64,000 nt of DNA from Chitinophaga ginsengisegetis. Lineage in GTDB: Bacteria; Bacteroidota; Bacteroidia; Chitinophagales; Chitinophagaceae. A program made the translations under genes and the position numbers. Location: NCBI RefSeq assembly GCF_900168065.1, contig NZ_FUZZ01000001.1, positions 1,364,001 to 1,428,000 on the forward strand, read 5' to 3'. Each line of letters begins with the position of its first letter. Within the stretch, counting starts at the first letter, position 1. Under the pieces are notes generated by a model that did not search any database, had not been told where the DNA came from, and was given only the letters and a program-made list of their open reading frames with translations. Positions 16,803 through 25,254 of this stretch are shown here, in pieces.

Positions 16803-18203
16803 TTAATGAACTACAGGATTCCCTTCCTGTATCCACTTGTTCATACCGTCTGAAAAGTTCAGTACATTATTATACCCTTTTTGGGCAAGCAATGAATAGG
16901 CTATTGTGGCACGGTCGCCCCCCTGGCAATGGATCACTACTTTTTTATCTTTGCTGACCTTGTCGAGATTATTAAGCAGGGTGCCTATAAACACATGATC
17001 AGCTCCCTTGATATGCCCGGAACTATATTCCGTGGCGCCGCGCAGATCCACCACCTGGATTCCATTACTCTGATAGAGGTTTTTAAAGTCTTCTATAGCA
17101 ATGACGGAGGCTTTTTCAAGTTTGCCGCCGGTGTCTTCCCATACTTTTACGGAAGGAATGTAACCATGAATATTATCAAGACCTATCCGCATCAGTTTGC
17201 GGGTAAGTCCGTTCAATTCAGAAGGGTCTGCCAGTAAAATAAACGGTGTTTCATAATCCAGGAACCAGCCGGCCCAGGTATTGAAGGAGTTATTGTTTTG
17301 TATATTAATACTGCCGGGAATATAACCTGCAGCGAAGGCTGCTTTATTACGTGTATCGATCAGTTTGTAGCCTTTATCCAGAGCGGCTTTCAGTTCGTCT
17401 TTGCCAATTTCTTTAAGCTCCGGTACCTGGGTAAGCAGTGGTCTGTTTATTTTATTGAGCCTTTTCATCATCGCAAAATATGCCGGTGGCTCGGGTTGAT
17501 CCGCCAACAGGTACTGCACAAAACCCTCTTCATCCTGTTCAAAACGGAAAGCGGGGTTCCTGATAAGCTCATACCCGGTAGTGGTGGAGGGCACTGCACC
17601 CAGCGCTTTTCCACAGGCAGAACCGGCGCCATGTCCAGGCCAAACCTGTACAAAGCCCGGCAGGGCGCTGAATTTTTTTAGAGAGGCAAATAACTGGTGT
17701 GCCCCTGTTATCTCCGTGCCTTTCATACCGGCAGCCTTTTCCAGTAAATCAGGACGGCCAACATCACCTACAAACACAAAGTCTCCTGTAAATAACATAA
17801 CGGGAACTTCACTGGCCGGTTTGTCTGTTAATAAAAAGCTGATACTTTCCGGTGTATGTCCCGGCGTATGTAGTACTGTCAGTTCAAGATTGCCCACCTG
17901 GATACGGCTGCCGTCCCGGAGGCCAATATGATCAAATTCGTATTGCCACTCAGGGCCGCCTTCATCAGAGAGGTATATGCCGGCTCCTGTAAGGGCGGCC
18001 AATTCCCGTGATCCCGAGAGGAAATCCGCATGGATGTGCGTTTCCAGGATATGGGTAATTTGCATTTTTTGTTCCTGTGCAATTTCCAGGTAAGTATCCA
18101 CATCCCTTTTAGGGTCGATTACAGCGGCTACTCCCGCTTTCTGACATCCGATGAAATAACTGCCTTGTGCCAGGCTCTTATCATAAATGTGCTGAAAATA
18201 CAT
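16803..18203 (-). CDS. Persulfide dioxygenase-rhodanese fusion (CstB-like)
   Basis: A 466-aa cytoplasmic enzyme with three parts. An MBL-fold persulfide dioxygenase domain (residues 1-245) has iron ligands in THIHADFLSG (His56, His58, Asp60), HTPGHT and GDVGRPDL. A first rhodanese-like domain (about 260-355) lacks an active Cys. A second rhodanese domain (about 370-466) has the active loop HCQGGDR with Cys426. This is the layout of CstB from Staphylococcus, which turns persulfides and sulfide into thiosulfate and sulfite. Head of an operon with the YeeE/YedE halves. A GTGAT-N4-GTCAC site lies 55 bp upstream, and the Crp/Fnr-family regulator is the next gene. Confidence 0.9.
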   Translation of the reverse strand: MYFQHIYDKSLAQGSYFIGCQKAGVAAVIDPKRDVDTYLEIAQEQKMQITHILETHIHADFLSGSRELAALTGAGIYLSDEGGPEWQYEFDHIGLRDGSRIQVGNLELTVLHTPGHTPESISFLLTDKPASEVPVMLFTGDFVFVGDVGRPDLLEKAAGMKGTEITGAHQLFASLKKFSALPGFVQVWPGHGAGSACGKALGAVPSTTTGYELIRNPAFRFEQDEEGFVQYLLADQPEPPAYFAMMKRLNKINRPLLTQVPELKEIGKDELKAALDKGYKLIDTRNKAAFAAGYIPGSINIQNNNSFNTWAGWFLDYETPFILLADPSELNGLTRKLMRIGLDNIHGYIPSVKVWEDTGGKLEKASVIAIEDFKNLYQSNGIQVVDLRGATEYSSGHIKGADHVFIGTLLNNLDKVSKDKKVVIHCQGGDRATIAYSLLAQKGYNNVLNFSDGMNKWIQEGNPVVH

Positions 18204-18257
18204 AGTGTTTTGTTTTTCTGTTGACTACAAAGATGCCACCTCTATTTCAGTCTATAG

Positions 18258-18271
18258 GTGATACCAGTCAC
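18258..18271. promoter_or_regulatory. Crp-like operator upstream of CstB-like operon
   Basis: Reads GTGATACCAGTCAC; within its flanks it is one base off the Crp consensus TGTGA-N6-TCACA. Lies 55 bp before the CstB-like start and just after the stop of the Crp/Fnr-family gene, on the same strand. Confidence 0.6.
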
Positions 18272-18284
18272 ACAGAAAAAAAAT

Positions 18285-18917
18285 CTACGGCTTAATCCAT
18301 TCGAAAGAATTGCGGTGAATAATAACCCAGCCATTTTTCTCCATCTTTTTCATCAGGCGGCTGATCACTTCACGTGAAGAATTGAGATCGGTGGCTATTT
18401 CCTGGTGCGTGAGTTTAATCTGCCGCCCCATTTTCTTAACCTGCCCTTTAATATAAAATTCCAGTCTCTCATCCATATTTTTGAATGCAATCTCGTTGAT
18501 GGTGTTCAGCAATTCCTCATAGCGGGCCCGCCACGTCCTTATCACAAAGTAGTGCCAGCTTTTATATTTGCCCAGCCATTCATCCATGTATTGAAGTGGG
18601 ATGGTGAGCACGGTCACATCTGTCAATGCTTTAGCCACTACCTGGCTGTTCTCCTGCCGGTAAGTGCATACCATAGATACTGCGCAGGCCTCTCCGGGTT
18701 CTATATCATACATAAAAAACTCATTGCCCTCTTCATCTTCCTGGTAAAGCTTAACAATCCCCTGCAGTATCAGCATAGTAGATCTGATGGATTGTCCTTT
18801 GCGTAACATAACGGTGCCTGCCGGGATTTCCCGGATGTCGCCATGTTTCATCATTTCTTCATAAAGACCTTCTTCTAGTCCGGGAAATAATTTCCGGATG
18901 GGATATTGTTCCTGCAT
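18285..18917 (-). CDS. Crp/Fnr-family transcriptional regulator
   Basis: A 210-aa regulator: cyclic-nucleotide-binding-like beta roll (residues 15-120), long dimerisation helix (about 120-150), and winged helix (about 155-210). The recognition helix reads SREVISR (residues 181-187), keeping the Arg-Glu-Arg pattern with which E. coli Crp reads GTGA. This fits the GTGA-N6-TCAC sites found on both sides of the gene. It has only two cysteines (in EACAVSMVC) and no N-terminal Cys cluster, so it is not an Fe-S Fnr. Its signal is unknown; sulfide, persulfide or redox state would suit the neighbours. Lies between the sulfur operon and the TauE gene. Confidence 0.88.
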   Translation of the reverse strand: MQEQYPIRKLFPGLEEGLYEEMMKHGDIREIPAGTVMLRKGQSIRSTMLILQGIVKLYQEDEEGNEFFMYDIEPGEACAVSMVCTYRQENSQVVAKALTDVTVLTIPLQYMDEWLGKYKSWHYFVIRTWRARYEELLNTINEIAFKNMDERLEFYIKGQVKKMGRQIKLTHQEIATDLNSSREVISRLMKKMEKNGWVIIHRNSFEWIKP

Positions 18918-18988
18918 AGTTTCAAATTTACAACTTTAGGTCTTTTAAAAATCCGGTGCTACTCCTTGTCCTAATGGGTAAGTTTTCA

Positions 18989-19046
18989 GTGACTTTGGTC
19001 ACACTGACGGGAAAAATCTTTAATAACGCTGCGTGACTATTATCAC
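18989..19046. promoter_or_regulatory. Two Crp-like operators between regulator gene and tauE
   Basis: 18989-19002 (GTGACTTTGGTCAC) and 19033-19046 (GTGACTATTATCAC) start 44 bp apart, twice the 22-bp interval seen elsewhere. Both fit TGAY-N4-RTCA and the Crp GTGA-N6-TCAC form. They lie in the divergent gap, and the second covers a GTG that would otherwise be taken as a long start for the TauE gene. Confidence 0.62.
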
Positions 19047-19092
19047 TGATAGCAACAACAAGGGCAGCGACCTTTGTGTCAAAATACATAAC

Positions 19093-19890
19093 ATGCACCT
19101 CCTTGGATATATAGCTTCTTTACTGATCGGCGTATCATTAGGATTGATTGGCGGCGGCGGCTCCATACTAACCATGCCCCTCATGGTTTACCTGTTTGGC
19201 GTGTCTCCGGTAACCGCTACTTCCTATTCTTTATTCGTGGTGGGCTCCGCCAGTCTTGTAGGCGCAGCAAAGCAGTATAAACAAGGATTTGTAAACATCA
19301 GGATAGCCTTGTTGCTGGCCGCCATTTCTGCAGCAATTGTTTTCCTCACCCGTAAATGGCTGGTACCGGCTATACCGGAGCACATCGCCACTATACATGG
19401 ATTTGTAATTACAGAAAACTGGCTTACAATGATTTTGTTTGCTTGTCTGATGGTTATCTCATCTGTATCCATGATGCGCAACAAATCTGTTTCCTCAACA
19501 GGAATAGCTGACCGGAAAATCAGTACCGGGAAAATGATCCTGTCTGGCGCTGGCATCGGGTTAGTAACCGGTTTACTGGGAGCCGGCGGTGGATTCCTGC
19601 TCATCCCTGCACTGGTACTGTTATTACATCTTCCTATGAAAGAGGCTATTGGTACTTCCCTGCTGGTGATTGCCTTAAACTCCCTGATAGGATTTACCGG
19701 CAACCTGTATGATAAGGGAATAGACTGGCAGCTCCTGTTAACAGTTACTTCACTGGCCATAGCAGGTATTTTAGCGGGGAGCTACCTTAACCGGAAAATC
19801 CCTGCCGGCGGACTAAAAAAGGGATTCGGCTGGTTTGTACTGGCGATGGGTATCTATATCCTGGTTAAGGAATTTGCAGGTGCACTATAA
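19093..19890 (+). CDS. TauE/SafE-family sulfite/sulfur exporter
   Basis: A 265-aa inner-membrane permease when started at 19093 (MHLLGYIASLLIG). A GTG start at 19033 would add 20 polar residues and overlaps an operator, so it is rejected. Two homologous halves are visible with the glycine-rich motifs LIGGGGSILTMPL (near residue 20) and LLGAGGGFLLIPAL (near 165). Members export sulfite, sulfoacetate or other sulfur anions. Next to a persulfide dioxygenase the likely cargo is sulfite or thiosulfate made by persulfide oxidation. Confidence 0.88.
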   Translation: MHLLGYIASLLIGVSLGLIGGGGSILTMPLMVYLFGVSPVTATSYSLFVVGSASLVGAAKQYKQGFVNIRIALLLAAISAAIVFLTRKWLVPAIPEHIATIHGFVITENWLTMILFACLMVISSVSMMRNKSVSSTGIADRKISTGKMILSGAGIGLVTGLLGAGGGFLLIPALVLLLHLPMKEAIGTSLLVIALNSLIGFTGNLYDKGIDWQLLLTVTSLAIAGILAGSYLNRKIPAGGLKKGFGWFVLAMGIYILVKEFAGAL

Positions 19891-19910
19891 TATGCCTAAA
19901 AACATTGCTC

Positions 19911-20807
19911 CTAAAACCCATTCTCTGCCAGCCAGCTTTTGAACAAATTAAACCAGTTATTCCCGCTGTTAAGATCTGTTAAACCAAAACCATGACCACC
20001 GGATTGCAGTATGTGCATTTCGGCCTTTACATGCGCATTCAGCAACGCATTAAAAAACAGGAGTGAATTTCTGACAGGTATCACATCGTCGTCAACAGCA
20101 TGCACCAGGAACGTTGGCGGCGTATTTGCGGTAACCTGTTTATCGGTGCTATACAGATCCAGCAATGCTGCGGATGGATTTTTACCGATCAGGTTTTCGC
20201 GGGTTCTTGGAATAGCAGGATCATAGATGATAACAGGATACAGCAGTGCCATAAAATCTGCCCGGAGATTAACCCGTTCCGTATTTTCAACAACCACCCT
20301 GTTTAACTGCGTACCTGCTGTTGACACCAGGTGACCGCCCGCTGAAAGTCCCATTGTGCCCACCTTGTGAGGATCAATGCCCCACTCCGCAGCCCTTTTA
20401 CGTACCAGTTGGATGGCTGCCTGGGCGTCCTGTAACGGGCCAATTGTTTTATCAATCATGATGGTATCATGCGGTAAACGGTATTTCACTACAAACGCAG
20501 TGACGCCCGTTTCAGTGAGCGCTTTGGCAATTTCATAGCAGGTAGCCGGCGCCAGCACAAAATAACCTCCTCCGGGAAAAATAAGGATGGCCGTGCCGGT
20601 GGCGGTTCCCTTCTTTGGGAAAAAAGGTATCAGGCCCGGTTGCGTTACTTTTCTTATTAAACCCGAGGTATCTGTTTCTTCTATATAATCCGGAGGTATC
20701 TTTCTGGAGTTCGGAATATGTTGCTCATACAGCGGTATCATTTTTTCCTGCGCACCGGCCAACTGTAAAAATGACAAAAAAGCCAATACTGATATTATTC
20801 TTTTCAT
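19911..20807 (-). CDS. Secreted alpha/beta-hydrolase, esterase (BD-FAE-like)
   Basis: A 298-aa protein with a signal peptide (MKRIISVLAFLSFLQLAGAQ; a start five codons further up is possible). The oxyanion motif appears as FPGGGYF and the nucleophile elbow as GLSAGGH. An acid in HAVDDDVIP and a His in SGGHGFGL near the C-terminus complete the Ser-Asp-His triad. Enzymes of this type remove acetyl or feruloyl groups from plant xylan or other esters in the periplasm. Ends 20 bp from the convergent TauE gene. Substrate is not predictable. Confidence 0.87.
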   Translation of the reverse strand: MKRIISVLAFLSFLQLAGAQEKMIPLYEQHIPNSRKIPPDYIEETDTSGLIRKVTQPGLIPFFPKKGTATGTAILIFPGGGYFVLAPATCYEIAKALTETGVTAFVVKYRLPHDTIMIDKTIGPLQDAQAAIQLVRKRAAEWGIDPHKVGTMGLSAGGHLVSTAGTQLNRVVVENTERVNLRADFMALLYPVIIYDPAIPRTRENLIGKNPSAALLDLYSTDKQVTANTPPTFLVHAVDDDVIPVRNSLLFFNALLNAHVKAEMHILQSGGHGFGLTDLNSGNNWFNLFKSWLAENGF

Positions 20808-20877
20808 CTTTATAAACATCATATAACACCCAAATTATACATACGCCAGCCGATGAGATGTGCAGAAATGCTCAATT

Positions 20878-21786
20878 TTATTTTTTCCTGAAAATCATAG
20901 GCTGGATGCCATAAGCTGATTTAAATGCCCGGCAGAAAGCGCTCGTATTTTCAAACCCGCATATCCAGGTGATTTCCTGCACAGGTTTGTTGGTGTGTTG
21001 CAGCAACCGGGCAGCATGCTCCAGCCTGATGCGGATAAGGTATTGATAAGGCGTACAATGAAACGCCGCTTTGAACTGCCTGATTAATTGAGGAACAGAT
21101 AAACAGGCCAGATGACTGATCTTATATAAATCAAGATTCTCCCTATAAGAAGAATGCAGGACATCCCTGGCTATGCATAACCGTTTGTAGATCTCCTTTC
21201 TCGTGGTTGCCTTCACCGCATTTACCTTATCCCCACGAACCATTTCGGACTTATGTACCCCGATCAGGTGCCGCAATAAAAAAAACAGGCGTTCATCTGC
21301 CATCGCTGCGTCATACCCCCTGTTTTCAATGGTGGTGGTGAGCCCGGTCAGCTGCGCCTGCAAATCAGGTGTGATAGTATTAAGTGTTTGAAAAAACTCA
21401 GGTGCGGTTTTATTATCTGAAGATGGGTACTGCAACAGTGTTTCCTCACTGTTAAGCATATCATCAAACACTGATGAAGCAAATTCCTTTTGAAAGAATA
21501 TGGATAAGCATTTCACTTTTTCGTCGCCGTCAGTACGACAGGAATAACGCTGGTCGTCATTCAATACCAGGAATTGCCCCGGCCTTATAACCAGCCTGCG
21601 ACGATCAATCCCATAGCACTCCTCTCCGCTGAGTACCGTTTTAACAGAAAGACATCCCACATGATCATCGCAACGACTACCACTGCTTTCCGCATTAATA
21701 ATAATATTATGCTTTTTGAATTTGCTGAAATACAATGCTTCATCAAATCCTGGCTCTGTATGATCAGGCACACTGGTAAAATACAT
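20878..21786 (-). CDS. AraC-family transcriptional regulator
   Basis: A 302-aa protein. The N-terminal half (residues 1-190) includes a cupin-like sensor region (RRLVIRPGQFLVLNDDQRYS). The C-terminal AraC DNA-binding domain (about 205-302) has two helix-turn-helix units (LYKISHLACLSVPQLIRQFK and VQEITWICGFENTSAFCRAF), ending GIQPMIFRKK. Its target is unknown; the esterase gene downstream on the same strand is a candidate. A 594-bp gap lies upstream. Confidence 0.87.
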   Translation of the reverse strand: MYFTSVPDHTEPGFDEALYFSKFKKHNIIINAESSGSRCDDHVGCLSVKTVLSGEECYGIDRRRLVIRPGQFLVLNDDQRYSCRTDGDEKVKCLSIFFQKEFASSVFDDMLNSEETLLQYPSSDNKTAPEFFQTLNTITPDLQAQLTGLTTTIENRGYDAAMADERLFFLLRHLIGVHKSEMVRGDKVNAVKATTRKEIYKRLCIARDVLHSSYRENLDLYKISHLACLSVPQLIRQFKAAFHCTPYQYLIRIRLEHAARLLQHTNKPVQEITWICGFENTSAFCRAFKSAYGIQPMIFRKK

Positions 21787-21905
21787 ATACTGCGCAGTTC
21801 AATGATCTAATATTACGATTAAATCTATAACCCCGTGAAATTTGTTTAATATCGCCGCTCAAAAAGCGGCCAGCCCCGGTTTTTCCTGCCGCCGATCGTG
21901 TAGGG

Positions 21906-22049
21906 CTTTTTAACATTATCAACCCGCACTGCATCAAGCGTTACATCCGCGGAGAAGACGGGCAGATAGAACTGGAAAACGGGGTGTATGTAACAGTATC
22001 GCAGCGTAAAAAGGAAGAGTTGCTAAAAAAGTTCAGGTATAAGAAGTAG
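21906..22049 (+). pseudogene. Remnant of a LytTR DNA-binding domain (response regulator tail)
   Basis: The frame ending in TAG at 22047-22049 reads LFNIINPHCIKRYIRGEDGQ and continues IELENGVYVTVSQRKKEELL to KKFRYKK. This matches the last strand-helix part of LytTR domains (a hydrophobic INPxxI, then IxLxNGxxVxVSxRKKExLL). The open frame can be followed back to about 21858, but the text there is not LytTR-like and there is no start codon or receiver domain. Seen: a coding-like tail. Inferred: a decayed LytTR response regulator gene, probably left after a deletion. Confidence 0.6.
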
Positions 22050-22380
22050 ATAAGTTAATGTTACCTGCTTGATAAAATTAGCCCCGGCATGACTCAAAAT
22101 TATTTACATCCGGCCCGGGAAAAATTAATCAGCAGGGAAACAATTGATTATCAAAAATATACAAGCCGATTTCAATACGGATCTTTCTTATTATTAGGAC
22201 TACAGATCATCTGCTTAAAAATAAATTCCCTGTAATTAGAAATATTCTTTTACTTTAGATATCGTTATGCGTGCTACTGACCCTCAGGTATCACGAAACT
22301 GATTTGCTTAACCTATTTCTCATTTTTTTGCTATAGTCTCACAATAACCCAAGTATTTTTTCAACCAATAAAAATTACCC
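22050..22380. other. Intergenic stretch without recognised gene
   Basis: About 330 bp, AT-rich, between the LytTR remnant and the astacin-like gene. No convincing open frame, hairpin terminator or repeat was seen. It must hold the promoter of the metalloprotease gene, but no clear TTG/TAnnTTTG pair could be chosen. Confidence 0.5.
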
Positions 22381-23511
22381 ATGAAACGTACCCACTATTT
22401 GAAAACAATCCCATTGTTAGCAGTATTGTTTTTCTTATCCTGTAGTAAGGATAAGCAATCTAATGAATCAGATAACCAGAAAGACGGCCCCATCACTTTA
22501 AAATCCGGTGTGATGGTCGAAAAAAAGGGCGCTGATTATTTTTGGGAAGGTGACATCCGCCTTACTAAAGAACAATACAAAAACCTGGATCTCTATGGTC
22601 AGTTACAGTCGAAGAAGCCCGACTATGTAGGCGCTGAGAAGAACGCACACCCGGTTTACAACGTGCCCTTTCAAAACACCGCTCAGGGTCGCACCATTCC
22701 ACGCGCATTCAGTATATACCCCACCGCCTATAATTTATGGGCAATGGTGAGGATTATATACGGATCAAATTTAACGTTGGCAGAGAAGCAGAAAGTACGT
22801 TCAGCACTGCTTGAAATGCAGTCCAATACCAACGTAAGATTCTACAATGCCACCTGCGAACCACTCGTTGACCCCACTTATGGATTTACCTACCCCAACA
22901 TCGAATTCTGGTCTACAGATGGTGCTGATGTCAGTGAATCAAACCTCGGAAGAACTGGCGGTGTACAACGTATCAACCTCGCCGATTTTGCCTTTAATTC
23001 GTGGGATAACAGTGTAATTATTCATGAAATCTGCCATGCACTGGGATTAAGACATGAACATACGCGCCTCGACAGGAACTCGTTTGTTACTGTGAATACA
23101 TCCAATCTTACTTCATCCGGACTGGCGCAATTTAATATCCCGTCCACCAATTACTACCAGACAGGTACTTACGACTACACTTCTGTAATGGGATACAGCT
23201 CTTATACAAGCAGTACCTCCATTGTACATAACACCAGCCTGCCGATGTACACTAAAACAGACGGCACTGATATCTACCAGGGTAGTTTTCTTTCCAACAG
23301 CGACAGATCCTGGATAAACTACTTCTATATTCCGTATATGGCAAGAACAGATGTGTATGCTGAGTTAGCGCCTACGGTGTACAAGTCGGATAACACGATC
23401 ATGACGCCGAGTGAAAGACTCGATTTTCAGGCATACCTGAACAACGGCAATCCAACGCCTCCTAATTGTTGTACGCTGGCCAACGATCTGGGAAAGTTTA
23501 CTTGTCCTTAA
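22381..23511 (+). CDS. Astacin-like zinc metalloprotease lipoprotein (M12A)
   Basis: A 376-aa lipoprotein (signal peptide with lipobox FFLSC, Cys21) exported to the envelope or cell surface. A propeptide-like region spans residues 30-110. The catalytic domain has the astacin zinc motif HEICHALGLRHEHTRLDR (His215, Glu216, His219, His225), followed by the Met-turn SVMGYSSY around residue 260. It would degrade extracellular proteins or peptides. A Cys-rich end (NCCTLANDLGKFTCP) may form disulfides. It stands alone, between a long upstream gap and a hairpin. Confidence 0.92.
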   Translation: MKRTHYLKTIPLLAVLFFLSCSKDKQSNESDNQKDGPITLKSGVMVEKKGADYFWEGDIRLTKEQYKNLDLYGQLQSKKPDYVGAEKNAHPVYNVPFQNTAQGRTIPRAFSIYPTAYNLWAMVRIIYGSNLTLAEKQKVRSALLEMQSNTNVRFYNATCEPLVDPTYGFTYPNIEFWSTDGADVSESNLGRTGGVQRINLADFAFNSWDNSVIIHEICHALGLRHEHTRLDRNSFVTVNTSNLTSSGLAQFNIPSTNYYQTGTYDYTSVMGYSSYTSSTSIVHNTSLPMYTKTDGTDIYQGSFLSNSDRSWINYFYIPYMARTDVYAELAPTVYKSDNTIMTPSERLDFQAYLNNGNPTPPNCCTLANDLGKFTCP

Positions 23512-23523
23512 GTTAACAATACC

Positions 23524-23560
23524 GGGAAGAAGCCTGTCACAAACGACGGGCTTCTTTCCC
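23524..23560 (+). terminator. Hairpin terminator after astacin-like gene
   Basis: GGGAAGAAGCC (23524-23534) pairs with GGCTTCTTTCCC (23549-23560) with one bulged T. The following tract (ATTTAAAAG) is only weakly T-rich, so termination may be partial. Confidence 0.6.
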
Positions 23561-23613
23561 ATTTAAAAGATAAAAACGTAATTTACTTTTCAACATAGCT
23601 AAAATATCGACGG

Positions 23614-24078
23614 ATGAAAAGCTTTTTCTTTTTTTTATGTCCAATTGTGACGTTGCTGTTGTTACAATCCTGCGATAAGAACGATAAGGATGATGATTTA
23701 CAGGTAGACCCTTTTACCTATGGCGCTAAATTCGATTGGCGGGAAGATTCTATAAAAACACAACAGGAAGGGGCCTGGACAAAGATCAGTAATGGCAACG
23801 TATTTTCCTGGCTGGCAAAAGACAACACACTGCAAAGCACCGGTTTCGCGGCTTATGGTCTTCGCACAAATATCAAAACAGATTTTGTATATACTATCCG
23901 GAAAGATTCTGTATTTGCAATTAAGCTGACTGCCGACAGTATCTATTTCCTGGATGGAAATGGCAAGCCAAGAACAGATCTGAAAGGGAAAATAACCTAT
24001 TCCCCGGATACTTCATTAGTGGTGCTCAACACAGCAGTATCACCGGCGATTACGATAAAATACAAACTGGAAAAGTAA
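23614..24078 (+). CDS. Hypothetical lipoprotein, 154 aa
   Basis: Signal peptide with lipobox LLQSC (Cys20), followed by an acidic lysine/aspartate linker (DKNDKDDD) usual in Bacteroidota surface lipoproteins. The rest is beta-rich (FDWREDSIKT, VFSWLAKDN, SVFAIKLTADSIYFLDGNGKP, TIKYKLEK) and resembles small lipocalin-like or single-sheet lipoproteins; no family is assigned. It follows the astacin-like gene by 102 bp, past a hairpin. Confidence 0.7.
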   Translation: MKSFFFFLCPIVTLLLLQSCDKNDKDDDLQVDPFTYGAKFDWREDSIKTQQEGAWTKISNGNVFSWLAKDNTLQSTGFAAYGLRTNIKTDFVYTIRKDSVFAIKLTADSIYFLDGNGKPRTDLKGKITYSPDTSLVVLNTAVSPAITIKYKLEK

Positions 24079-24157
24079 GCACTGTTACTTAAAAAATTAT
24101 AAACTGCCGGTTATTAAAACTGGCTTTAGGTGTTTATAGCCGGTTCATTTAAACTAA

Positions 24158-25054
24158 TCAGAACTGTACCATGGCTCCCAGGCGGGCGCCATAAAAGTAA
24201 TTACCGGAACCATTGAACTGTGTGGAAATCTGTGTACCGTTTGTCAGGTAAGATATATCGGTTCCTTTGGAAACCCTTGCATTCCCCAGAACTCCGTCCA
24301 GTGAAAACGAAAGAAAACCATTAACGGCATATCTGAAATTCAAACCATAATCCATGCCGTGCCCCTTTGAGGTTTGTTCAAAACTCAATGGATGCATGAA
24401 GATATCTATCAGGTTCCAGTCCGCCTCTCCCCTGTAACGGATCAACGTATAGGCTATATTGGCGCCAACCGACAGCGACCGGTTAATCAGGTAATTACCT
24501 TCCAGGGAGAATGCTGGTCCACGCCACCTTGCAGTGTAAGTGCTTTGCAGGTCTGTTAACTCCGGGCTGAGGATAACAAAGTTTTGCCGGGTGTTCTTAT
24601 AGGATACGCCGGCCCCCAAACTGAACTTTGTACGTTGGAGAAATATAACGTTGACGCCTATCCTGAACACCTCCAAATAGCCCCTGTCGCTGGAAAAGGA
24701 TTGCTGAAACGTAGGATCTGTACGGTCATCGCCTTTATAATCCGTGTCCATCCCGCTGCCACCGGCTACACCGTTTCTTTGATAGTACGCATCAAACCGC
24801 AGATATTTCACCGGCCTGTAGGCGCCATTTAAATAAAAACCAAGAGAGGTAATGCTGTTAAAATGCAGCTCTGATAAAACATTGGGGGATTGCCCCTCTG
24901 AATTGCCTGCAATGGACCAGTCGAAATTATTTACGTTCAGGGCGCCACCGCCTGATACTGAGAATTGGCGGGACTGTGCATTTACCGGCAATTGACTAAA
25001 CAGCGTGATAATAATGAGGGTAACACCCGACCATGAGAGTTTGAAGCTGGCCAT
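24158..25054 (-). CDS. Outer-membrane beta-barrel protein
   Basis: A 298-aa protein with a signal peptide (MASFKLSWSGVTLIIITLFS, cut near NAQ). An upstream ATG at 25081 would place nine polar residues before it and is less likely. The mature part has the alternating pattern of transmembrane beta strands (ITSLGFYLNGAYRPV, YLRFDAYYQRNG, FRIGVNVIFLQRT, KFSLGAGVSYKNT) and ends with an aromatic residue (YGARLGAMVQF), the usual barrel sorting signal. Similar to OmpW/OmpA-like small porins. Function unknown; stands alone. Confidence 0.75.
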   Translation of the reverse strand: MASFKLSWSGVTLIIITLFSQLPVNAQSRQFSVSGGGALNVNNFDWSIAGNSEGQSPNVLSELHFNSITSLGFYLNGAYRPVKYLRFDAYYQRNGVAGGSGMDTDYKGDDRTDPTFQQSFSSDRGYLEVFRIGVNVIFLQRTKFSLGAGVSYKNTRQNFVILSPELTDLQSTYTARWRGPAFSLEGNYLINRSLSVGANIAYTLIRYRGEADWNLIDIFMHPLSFEQTSKGHGMDYGLNFRYAVNGFLSFSLDGVLGNARVSKGTDISYLTNGTQISTQFNGSGNYFYGARLGAMVQF

Positions 25055-25254
25055 GTTATTGGGATTAGATAACAGATGCAAATAGTGTTTTCATGCTTAC
25101 TAAAGATACATGCTTCTCCGGGAAAAGAAAATGAAAACATAAGTTTCAGGGAAAAAATATTTCTTTCCTCCAGGTTAAAAATCTACAGCATCAGATCCAC
25201 AAAGTTCTGCGATTCAGGTCGGGTATTTATTTTGGCTGCTACAGGCTGTTCTTC

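Noticed and set aside
18285..18917. Oxygen-sensing Fnr with an iron-sulfur cluster
   Set aside because: Only two cysteines, and none in the N-terminal pattern needed for a 4Fe-4S cluster.
19033..19092. GTG start giving a longer TauE protein
   Set aside because: The added 20 residues are polar, and the GTG lies inside a GTGAC-N4-ATCAC palindrome.
19224..19760. 178-codon antisense frame in the TauE gene
   Set aside because: Complement of repeated hydrophobic codons; no independent evidence.
24079..24157. Terminator between convergent lipoprotein and barrel genes
   Set aside because: Only short imperfect pairing (ACTGCCGGTT-like segments) without a T-tract could be found.
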